Source: JAXIHJ01 sp034189755 (GTDB lineage Bacteria > Planctomycetota > Phycisphaerae > SM23-33). From it: DNA of 12,233 bases. The notes beneath the pieces are model-generated. The model was not told the origin of the DNA and did not search any database. It saw only the letters and a program-made list of their open reading frames with translations. Below are positions 6,661 through 12,233 of this stretch, in pieces; position 1 is the first letter of the stretch, and each line of letters starts with the position of its first letter. The translations under genes were made by a program, and so were the position numbers. The stretch covers positions 1-12,233 of the forward strand of contig JAXIHJ010000018.1 in assembly GCA_034189755.1 (NCBI GenBank), given 5' to 3'.

Positions 6661-7515
6661 ATGAAAAGACCTCTGCTGACCGCGTTAGCGGCAATTCTGC
6701 TGGTCGGGACGGCCATGACCGGCGGATGCGTATCGAGGGCCGAGTATGACAAGGCGTTGGCTGCCTGCCGGAACGCAAACGAGCAACTGGCAAGTTCCCA
6801 GCAGACCCTGCAGGCCGTTAGGGCGGAGAACCAGAAGCTCAACGAGGAACTCCAGGCCCGCGATGCAATTATCGCATCGCGCAAGGAGGAAATCTCGCTT
6901 CTGGAAGCCGCCAAGGGCGATTTGCAAAACGATTTCGACAACCTGAACGCCCTGTATAAAAAGCTGCTGGACCAGCGCCAGGTGCCGCCTTCGGTCGGGT
7001 CGATTACGGTCCTGCCGGCCTTGGTGGACAAGTCATTGCGCGAGTTCGCCAAGGCGAATCCCGATCTGCTGGAGTACCTGCCTCAGTACGGCATGGTGAA
7101 GTTCAAGTCCGACCTGACATTCGAGCCGGGCAGCGACTTCGTCAAGCCGGGCGCTCAGGACGCCCTGCAAGAGTTCGTAGAGATCATCAACTCTCAGGCG
7201 GCCAAGACATTCAACATCTATATTGCCGGGCATACCGACGACATGCCCATCGGCAAACCGGGCACACGGCGCCGCCATCCCAACAACTGGTACCTCTCGG
7301 CGCACCGCGCGATAGCCGTCCAGGGCGTGCTTTCCAAGGCCGGGCTGACACCGGCACGCATCGGCGCGATGGGCTTCGGCGAGTACCACCCGGTAGCCCC
7401 CAACGCACCCGGCAAGAAAGGCAACAGGCTCAACCGCCGCGTGGAAATCTGGATCGTCCCGCCGGATCGGTTCCTGACCGAATCGGGGACTGAAGAAGCC
7501 GCACCGGAGAAGTAA
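6661..7515 (+). CDS. OmpA/MotB-type peptidoglycan-binding lipoprotein with coiled coil
   Basis: The 284-residue product starts with a signal peptide (KR then a hydrophobic stretch, residues 4-19) ending at Cys23 (TGGC), an atypical lipobox with Thr at -3, so lipidation is likely but not certain. Residues 26-105 are heptad-like, rich in Glu, Gln and Leu, and predict a coiled coil. The C-terminal OmpA domain (about 145-268) shows FEPGSDFV (154-161), GHTDDMPI (190-197), NWYLSAHRA (209-217) and NRRVEIWI (258-265). These include the Asp and Arg positions (about D193 and R216) that bind diaminopimelate in the family. The role is to tether an outer envelope layer to peptidoglycan. AAAGGA (6646-6651, 9-nt spacing) supports the ATG. 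The gene is the last in the co-oriented trio and is followed by a strong terminator; 76 nt separate it from the HTH gene, without a clear promoter of its own. Confidence 0.9.
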   Translation: MKRPLLTALAAILLVGTAMTGGCVSRAEYDKALAACRNANEQLASSQQTLQAVRAENQKLNEELQARDAIIASRKEEISLLEAAKGDLQNDFDNLNALYKKLLDQRQVPPSVGSITVLPALVDKSLREFAKANPDLLEYLPQYGMVKFKSDLTFEPGSDFVKPGAQDALQEFVEIINSQAAKTFNIYIAGHTDDMPIGKPGTRRRHPNNWYLSAHRAIAVQGVLSKAGLTPARIGAMGFGEYHPVAPNAPGKKGNRLNRRVEIWIVPPDRFLTESGTEEAAPEK

Positions 7516-7543
7516 GCAGTTAATTTATTTCACCAATTACACT

Positions 7544-7580
7544 ACAGCCCACGGCTACCTTGCCGTGGGCTGTTTCTGTT
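7544..7580 (+). terminator. intrinsic terminator after the OmpA lipoprotein gene
   Basis: A perfect 12-bp stem (7544-7555 with 7562-7573, core CAGCCCACGGC) and a 6-nt loop (TACCTT) are followed by TTTCTGTT. It ends the plus-strand trio 28 nt after the stop codon. On the minus strand the stem could also serve der, but the T-run is poor in that direction. Confidence 0.9.
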
Positions 7581-7614
7581 GGTGCCGATAAACGCTGCGG
7601 CAAACCACCCTTAA

Positions 7615-8949
7615 TCACTTTTGCCGCCGCTGCCGGAAGATCAGGCGGACAGGCACCTCTGCAAAGTCCAGCCTCTCGCGCATCTGGTTCAACAGGAACC
7701 GCTGGTAGCCGGTATCGAAGCTGCGAACGTCGTTGACAAAGAAGACGATTGTCGGCGGTGCCGTCGAGACCTGTGAGGCGTAGAGGATTTTCGGCGGCCT
7801 GGTGCCGGCCTTGTGGCTGGGGCCTCGCAGCTTGAGTATCTCCCCAATGGCGACATTAAGCTGACTGGTCGGAACCCGCCTCCGGGACTGGGTGAACAAC
7901 TGTTCCGCCAGCCGAATCGTCTGGGGAAGGTTCGTACCTTCGGTCGCGCTGGCAAGGCTGATAGGCGCGTAGGCAAGTGACGGGAACATCTTGGTGAGAT
8001 ATTCGGCATAGTCCTCGCCGTCGGCGACCTCGCGGGCCAGGTCCCACTTGTTAACGAGGAACAGGACCGGCTTGAACTGTTCGGCGATTTCGCCGGCCAG
8101 TTCCTTGTCCACCTGTGAGACGGGCACCGATGCGTCGAGCATCAGCGCGACCACGTCGGCCCGGCGGATGCTTCGCAGGGCGCGGTGGCGGCTGTAGTAC
8201 TCGACGTCATCTGCGAGTTTCCGCTTTTTGCGAACGCCGGCGGTGTCGATCAGCACGAAAGGCCGGCCTGCCAGTTCGACCTGCACGTCTATGCTGTCTC
8301 GCGTCGTGCCGGGCGTCTCGGAAACGATGACCCTCGGCTGACCGGCCAGGGCGTTGATGAACGTGCTCTTGCCGGCGTTGCGCTTGCCGACGACGGCCAG
8401 CTTCATAATCGGCTCGACAGGCTCGTCCCGGGCCGCCTCACCGAGGCGCTCGCGGACGGCCTCAAGCAAATCGTCCGTCCCCAGCGCGTGCGTCGCCGAT
8501 ATGCAAACAGGCTCGCCGAAGCCCAGGCTATGCAGCTCGCCGACCTCCGCTGCAAGGTTCGGCCTGTCTACCTTATTGGCCACCAGGATTACAGGCCGCT
8601 CCTGCCGTCTTAAGCGACGGGCCACCTGGCGGTCCAGCGGCGTAGCGCCCTGGCGGGCGTCGACGAGAAAAATAATCAAAGCCGCAGCGCCTATTGCATA
8701 GGCAATCTGCGATTCGACGTGCTCAGTGAGATTGTCGACATCCTCGATGCCGATCCCGCCGGTATCGACAAGCTCGACGTAGCGGCCGGACTCGCCGGAC
8801 TCGTTAAGCGCCAAGGGCGCAGAGATGCGATCCCGCGTAACGCCCGGCGTGGCATCCACAATCGCAATCCGTTTGCCGGTCAGGCAGTTCAGCAGGCTGC
8901 TCTTTCCGACGTTAGGCCGACCCACAATGGCGGCAACAGGTAAACTCAT
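7615..8949 (-). CDS. der: ribosome-assembly GTPase Der (EngA)
   Basis: Der is an essential double GTPase that helps assemble the 50S ribosomal subunit. The 444-residue product has the full layout. The first G domain has GRPNVGKS (10-17), DTGG (62-65) and NKVD (125-128). The second has GKRNAGKS (188-195), PGTTRD (213-218), DTAG (235-238) and NKWD (300-303). A KH-like C-terminal domain covers about 355-440 (IVFFVNDV at 401-408). The second P-loop carries KR where many Der proteins have RP. The ATG at 8949 fits the family N-terminus (MSLPVAAIVG); an ATG at 8958 would add three residues, and the frame stays open to 9048. Neither start has a clear Shine-Dalgarno; GAGGAA is about 18 nt upstream of the 8958 start. 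The gene stands alone and is divergent from rmuC. Confidence 0.96.
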   Translation of the reverse strand: MSLPVAAIVGRPNVGKSSLLNCLTGKRIAIVDATPGVTRDRISAPLALNESGESGRYVELVDTGGIGIEDVDNLTEHVESQIAYAIGAAALIIFLVDARQGATPLDRQVARRLRRQERPVILVANKVDRPNLAAEVGELHSLGFGEPVCISATHALGTDDLLEAVRERLGEAARDEPVEPIMKLAVVGKRNAGKSTFINALAGQPRVIVSETPGTTRDSIDVQVELAGRPFVLIDTAGVRKKRKLADDVEYYSRHRALRSIRRADVVALMLDASVPVSQVDKELAGEIAEQFKPVLFLVNKWDLAREVADGEDYAEYLTKMFPSLAYAPISLASATEGTNLPQTIRLAEQLFTQSRRRVPTSQLNVAIGEILKLRGPSHKAGTRPPKILYASQVSTAPPTIVFFVNDVRSFDTGYQRFLLNQMRERLDFAEVPVRLIFRQRRQK

Positions 8950-9027
8950 AGTGAGCATCTTAACGTCAAATGCGGTTTCCTCAAAGCCCAACGGATAACT
9001 GCTTAAGACGCGGGAATAATAAAAACC

Positions 9028-9056
9028 TTCAAACAATTTTCGTTGCAACGTAAAAT
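9028..9056 (+). promoter_or_regulatory. candidate promoter of rmuC
   Basis: TTCAAA (9028-9033) and TAAAAT (9051-9056) are 17 nt apart, 24 nt before the start codon. Matches to consensus are 4 and 5 of 6. A perfect palindrome, CGTTGCAACG, occupies 9041-9050 within the spacer. Confidence 0.45.
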
Positions 9057-9080
9057 GCGTTTTCCACAGGGAACGTTCAT

Positions 9081-10133
9081 ATGGAATATTTCATTGGGTT
9101 TATTATCGGCGTTGTTGTCGGGGCCGTGATTTCGCTGCTGGCCTCGTACATCCGCGGGCGGTCAGGCGAGCGACAAATGCGCGAGGCCTTCAAGGCCCTT
9201 GCCGCCGAGGCGCTCGACGCCAACTCGCGCCGGCTCACCGACCAGAGCGCAGCCGCCCTGGACGGCAAGAAGGCCCTCATCGACCAGTCAGTCAAGGCCG
9301 TCAACGAACGCCTCGAACAGGTGCGAAAATACCTACAGCAGGTTGAACTAGAGCGGAAAGGGGCCTTCGAGACACTCAGCAGTTCGGTAAGCTCGCTTTC
9401 GACGACGACCGGCGAGCTGCACAAGATACTCGCCAGCACACAGCGGCGCGGGGCATGGGGCGAGCGGATGGCCGGGGATATCCTCCGCCTGGCCGGGCTT
9501 AAAGAAGGAGTAAACTTCACCAAGCAGTCCGGCAGGGATGTCGAATCAGGCCGGCCTGACTTTACATTCTTTCTGCCTAATGACCTGAAGGTCAACATGG
9601 ACGTAAAATTCCCGCTGGGAAGTTATAAGGCCTACCTCGACGCCGAGAGCAACGAAGCTCGCGATACCGCGATCGGGCAACTTGCCCGCGACGTGCGCAG
9701 CCACGTCCGTGACGTCGCCAGCCGGGACTACATCAATCCAAAGTCGCCGACTGTAAACTACGCGATTGTCTTTATTGCCTCCGAGCAAATTTTCGCACTC
9801 GCACTGGCCAAAGAGCCCGACCTTATCGACGCCGCGCTTGGCAGAAAGATTGTGCTGGCCAGCCCGCTGACGCTGTACGCAATGCTGGCTGTGATTCGCC
9901 AGGCGGCAGAGAACGCCAATATCATGAAGACCGCAGATGAGGTCATCATGCTTCTCAGCGCGTTCAACAAACAGTGGCTAAAGTACAACGAAGCCGTTGA
10001 CACGCTCGGCAACCAGTTGGCGACGGCCGGCAAGACCTACGAGAACCTCCGCACAACGCGTACGAACATGCTCCAGAAGCCGCTGGATAAAATCGAAGAC
10101 CTCCGCACCGCTCGCGCCCTGCCGGAAGAATAA
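9081..10133 (+). CDS. rmuC: RmuC-family protein (DNA recombination-limiting, putative nuclease fold)
   Basis: RmuC proteins are membrane-anchored, with a PD-(D/E)xK-like nuclease fold; loss in E. coli raises inversion at short inverted repeats, though activity is little characterised. The 350-residue product starts with one membrane segment (3-22), then a coiled-coil-rich region (about 28-120). The conserved core shows RRGAWGE (122-128), GRPDFTF (157-163) and MDVKFPL (173-179, with D174 and K176 as the likely catalytic pair). The core continues through NYAIVFIASEQIF and ends at about 335. Length is short compared with E. coli RmuC but usual for other bacteria. AGGGAA (9068-9073, 7-nt spacing) supports the ATG. 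It is divergent from der and is followed at 103 nt by the dehydrogenase, which probably has its own promoter. Confidence 0.94.
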   Translation: MEYFIGFIIGVVVGAVISLLASYIRGRSGERQMREAFKALAAEALDANSRRLTDQSAAALDGKKALIDQSVKAVNERLEQVRKYLQQVELERKGAFETLSSSVSSLSTTTGELHKILASTQRRGAWGERMAGDILRLAGLKEGVNFTKQSGRDVESGRPDFTFFLPNDLKVNMDVKFPLGSYKAYLDAESNEARDTAIGQLARDVRSHVRDVASRDYINPKSPTVNYAIVFIASEQIFALALAKEPDLIDAALGRKIVLASPLTLYAMLAVIRQAAENANIMKTADEVIMLLSAFNKQWLKYNEAVDTLGNQLATAGKTYENLRTTRTNMLQKPLDKIEDLRTARALPEE

Positions 10134-10146
10134 CGAACGCCCGGTA

Positions 10147-10152
10147 TATAAT
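10147..10152 (+). promoter_or_regulatory. possible -10 box for the nucleotide-sugar dehydrogenase gene
   Basis: A perfect TATAAT lies in an A/T-rich stretch 84 nt before the ATG. No convincing -35 is visible upstream, where the rmuC coding end lies. No terminator is seen in the gap, so read-through from rmuC is possible. Confidence 0.35.
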
Positions 10153-10236
10153 AAGGATTAAAAAGAAAAGCCGAACACCGTCGCCCTCTGTCGTCATAGA
10201 ACCATAACAAAGACAACTTCTTGAAAGGTAGATAAA

Positions 10237-11880
10237 ATGACACAGTATTCCGCAAGCCCCGCCGGTGAAAAGTTCAAGATTCCCGCCCAGAGCGAGCATG
10301 CCAAGGAGTTGCAGCGCCTCAAGAAACTGGTTCAAAAAGCCCGCAAAGATGGCAAGGAGATTGTCGTCGTGATGGGCGTCGGGTTTGTCGGGGCGGTCAT
10401 GGCGGCGATTATCGCCGATACGACCGACAAGAAGGGCAAATCCCGCAAGTTCGTCATCGGCTGCCAGAGGCCAAGCACGCGAAGCTACTGGAAAATCCCG
10501 CTGCTGAATCGCGGTGAATCTCCCGTCAAGGCCGAAGACCCCGAAGTGGACCCGATGATCGCCCGATGCGTGAAGGACAAGAAGACGCTGACGGCCACGT
10601 ACAACAGCGACTGCCTGAAACTGGCCGACGTCGTCGTGGTGGACGTCCAGTGCGACTACACCAAGCACGACCTCGGCGACATGCGGACGGGCGAGGCCGA
10701 GATGACCGCCCTCGAGGCCACCATGAGGACCATCGGCCGGAAGATTCCGCCTAAGTGCCTGACGCTTATCGAGACGACCGTAGCGCCGGGCACGACGGAG
10801 TTCGTCGCCTGGCCGATTATGAAGAAGGCCTTCGCCTCCCGCGGCATCAAGTCCGAGCCGCTGCTGGCGCACAGCTTCGAGCGGGTCATGCCGGGCAAGG
10901 AGTATGTCTCCAGTATCCGCGATTTCTGGCGCGTCTGCTCCGGCTGCAACGCACAGGCGCGCAACCGCGTCGTGAAATTCCTCAAACAGGTGCTCAATAC
11001 CGACGACTTCCCGCTGACGGTAATGGACCGGCCGATTGAATCAGAGACGACCAAGATAGTCGAAAACTCCTACCGCGCGACGATCCTGGCGTTCCTGAAC
11101 GAGTGGAGCCTGTTCGCCGAGCGCAACGGCGTGGACCTGACCAAGGTCATCGGCGCGATCAAGATGCGCCCGACGCACAGCAACATTATTTTCCCCGGCC
11201 CGGGCATCGGCGGCTATTGCCTGCCTAAGGACGGCGGGCTGGGCTACTGGGCATACAAACACATCCTGGGCTTCGAAGACGGCGACGAGATTTTCCGCAT
11301 CACGCCGGAGGCTATCGACACCAACGACACTCGCGGCCTGCATGCAGCCGAACTGACGCGAGACGCGCTGCGAAACATGGGCCGCTACATCGCCGGTGCG
11401 GACGTGCTCATCTGCGGGGCCAGCTACCGCCAGGACGTCGGCGATACGCGCTACAGTGGCTCGGAAATGGTCGCCCGCAAGCTTACCGAAATGGGCGCCG
11501 AGATGCGCGTGCACGACCCGTACGTCGAGCACTGGTACGAACTGGAGTCTCAGGATGTTTATCCGGCCCCCGGCCACTCATGGGCAAGGTTCTTCCGCAA
11601 CCAGGAAGGCCTCAAAGATATCCGTGTGCACCAAGACCTGTCCAAGGCCCTGAAAGGCGCCGAGGCGATTATCCTGGCTGTGCCCCATGCGCCGTACCTG
11701 GAGCTGGAGCCGAAGGACGTAATCAAGTGGGCCGGCCAGCCCCTGGCCGTGGTCGACTGCTTCGGCATACTCACGGATGAGAATATCCGCCGCTACTTCG
11801 AGCTGGGCTGCGAGGTAAAGGCCCTCGGCCGCGGGCACGTCCAGCGAATCAAGGAACAGGTGCGCTCCAGGAAAAAATAG
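10237..11880 (+). CDS. nucleotide-sugar dehydrogenase (UDP-glucose/GDP-mannose dehydrogenase family)
   Basis: These enzymes oxidise a UDP- or GDP-sugar at C6 to the uronic acid with two NAD molecules, feeding capsule, exopolysaccharide or glycan synthesis. The 547-residue product has an N-terminal Rossmann site GVGFVG (47-52), ETTVAPGTT (179-187), a central dimer-forming domain with ETTKIVENSYRA (270-281), and the catalytic-Cys motif GIGGYCLPKD (323-332, Cys328). A second nucleotide-sugar domain follows from about 385, with ICGASYRQDVGDTR (392-405). It is about 100 residues longer than typical family members: a polar 40-residue leader, an enlarged loop after the first strand (residues 62-125), and an insert near 432-465. 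GAAAGG (10223-10228, 8-nt spacing) supports the start. The substrate cannot be told from sequence alone, and no glycosyltransferase is next to it here. Confidence 0.9.
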   Translation: MTQYSASPAGEKFKIPAQSEHAKELQRLKKLVQKARKDGKEIVVVMGVGFVGAVMAAIIADTTDKKGKSRKFVIGCQRPSTRSYWKIPLLNRGESPVKAEDPEVDPMIARCVKDKKTLTATYNSDCLKLADVVVVDVQCDYTKHDLGDMRTGEAEMTALEATMRTIGRKIPPKCLTLIETTVAPGTTEFVAWPIMKKAFASRGIKSEPLLAHSFERVMPGKEYVSSIRDFWRVCSGCNAQARNRVVKFLKQVLNTDDFPLTVMDRPIESETTKIVENSYRATILAFLNEWSLFAERNGVDLTKVIGAIKMRPTHSNIIFPGPGIGGYCLPKDGGLGYWAYKHILGFEDGDEIFRITPEAIDTNDTRGLHAAELTRDALRNMGRYIAGADVLICGASYRQDVGDTRYSGSEMVARKLTEMGAEMRVHDPYVEHWYELESQDVYPAPGHSWARFFRNQEGLKDIRVHQDLSKALKGAEAIILAVPHAPYLELEPKDVIKWAGQPLAVVDCFGILTDENIRRYFELGCEVKALGRGHVQRIKEQVRSRKK

Positions 11881-11928
11881 CACCTGTCGAAAACACACGA
11901 AATTAAGATAATTTAGCCTTGACAGGTG
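11881..11928. repeat. 8-bp inverted repeat flanking the intergenic A/T-rich spacer
   Basis: CACCTGTC (11881-11888), directly after the dehydrogenase stop codon, is the exact reverse complement of GACAGGTG (11921-11928), with a 32-nt A/T-rich spacer. The right copy overlaps the -35 box of the next promoter. Paired operator half-sites for a looping or dimeric regulator are possible; a 32-nt loop with no T-run argues against a terminator. Confidence 0.5.
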
Positions 11929-11947
11929 TCTGTCGGCGTGGTATGCT
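11919..11947 (+). promoter_or_regulatory. strong sigma-70-type promoter of the GntR-like gene
   Basis: A perfect TTGACA (11919-11924) and TATGCT (11942-11947) are separated by exactly 17 nt. The expected start is near 11954. A dyad, GACA-GG-TGTC (11921-11930), overlaps the -35 box and is well placed for repression. Confidence 0.7.
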
Positions 11948-11988
11948 GGTCGGCTAGAATGGCAAGGAGCCAGCACGAGGGAAAGCTA

Positions 11989-12233
11989 GTGCCCGGTGTA
12001 GCGTTAAAATCCAGCGCGGCGGGAACAATACTGATCGACAAGTCCGCGCCCGTACATAGATACCATCAGGTCAAGGAAGTTATCCGGCAGCAGGTGCGGC
12101 AGAGGAAACTTCAGCCTGGCAGGAGGATCGGCTCGGTTACGGAGATGGCCAAATCGTTCCAGGTAAGTAGGGCTACTATAGTCAAGGCCACCGCTGAGCT
12201 TATCGATGAGGGCGTGTTGTACTCGGAAGTCGG
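11989..12233 (+). CDS. GntR-family transcriptional regulator, N-terminal part (partial)
   Basis: The frame is open to the window edge, so only 81 codons of the N-terminus are visible. Residues 23-81 fit the GntR winged-helix domain: HRYHQVKEVIRQQV, then KLQPGRRIGS (40-49), the helix-turn-helix TEMAKSFQVSRATIVKA (51-67) and ELIDEGVL (70-77). The family usually reads PS at the end of the PGxxxPS turn; here it is GS. The effector-binding C-terminal domain is outside the window, so the subfamily (for example GntR fused to a LacI-like sensor) cannot be told. A GTG start at 11989 is preferred because GAGG (11977-11980) precedes it at 8 nt and it leaves a 35-nt leader. An in-frame ATG at 11959 would add ten residues but leaves almost no leader after the predicted start site. 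The adjoining promoter and dyads suggest autoregulation. Confidence 0.85.
   Translation, partial: MPGVALKSSAAGTILIDKSAPVHRYHQVKEVIRQQVRQRKLQPGRRIGSVTEMAKSFQVSRATIVKATAELIDEGVLYSEV

Noticed and set aside
8950..9048. 33-residue N-terminal extension of Der
   Set aside because: Der proteins begin almost directly at the first P-loop strand; the extension overlaps the divergent promoter region and has no ribosome site.
9964..10872. 302-codon minus-strand open frame across the rmuC/dehydrogenase junction
   Set aside because: It crosses two real plus-strand genes and their intergenic region and shows no domain.
11881..11928. Inverted repeat after the dehydrogenase gene as a terminator
   Set aside because: The loop would be 32 nt and no T-run follows; the right arm overlaps a consensus promoter, so an operator role is more likely.
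1..12233. Defence island, prophage, insertion sequence, CRISPR or toxin-antitoxin system
   Set aside because: No Cas, transposase, integrase, capsid or toxin motif and no regular repeat array was seen; the excisionase-like domain at 5760 is fused to membrane segments and has no integrase beside it.

Overview
The window looks like a chromosomal segment of a GC-rich, Gram-negative-type bacterium, most likely a member of the Planctomycetota (a Phycisphaerae-like lineage). This is an inference from the mix of genes: a large membrane protein with two von Willebrand factor A (VWA) domains, a membrane-anchored excisionase-like helix-turn-helix protein, a Der GTPase whose second P-loop reads GKRNAGKS, an OmpA lipoprotein, and an unusually long nucleotide-sugar dehydrogenase. 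No rRNA, tRNA, CRISPR array, insertion sequence or phage gene was seen, and most of the window reads as ordinary chromosomal content.

Layout: (1) 1-1624, minus strand: a VWA membrane protein that runs off the left edge. (2) 1721-3571, plus: a ferredoxin-ASKHA protein of the RACo/RamA type (ATP-dependent reductive activator of corrinoid proteins), divergent from gene 1 across a 96-nt promoter region that contains a perfect hairpin. (3) 3656-4981, minus: a PSP1/RicT-family protein with a Cys cluster and a very basic tail, convergent with gene 2. (4) 5289-7515, plus: three co-oriented genes (small single-pass membrane protein; HTH protein with two C-terminal membrane segments; OmpA/MotB-type lipoprotein) behind a near-consensus promoter and ending in a strong intrinsic terminator at 7544-7580. 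(5) 7615-8949, minus: the ribosome-assembly GTPase Der. (6) 9081-10133, plus: RmuC-family protein. (7) 10237-11880, plus: nucleotide-sugar (UDP-glucose/GDP-mannose family) dehydrogenase. (8) 11989 to the right edge, plus: the N-terminal part of a GntR-type regulator with a consensus promoter and dyads around it.

The genes do not form one pathway. The best candidate for something not well described is the 5289-7515 cluster. It has a TATAAT promoter whose start region is covered by two overlapping perfect palindromes, and it encodes a predicted DNA-binding protein tethered to the membrane next to an outer-envelope lipoprotein. A plausible but untested reading is an envelope-linked regulatory unit that controls itself. 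Two real genes lie at the window edges (VWA protein and GntR regulator) and are easy to miss because they lack a stop codon inside the window.
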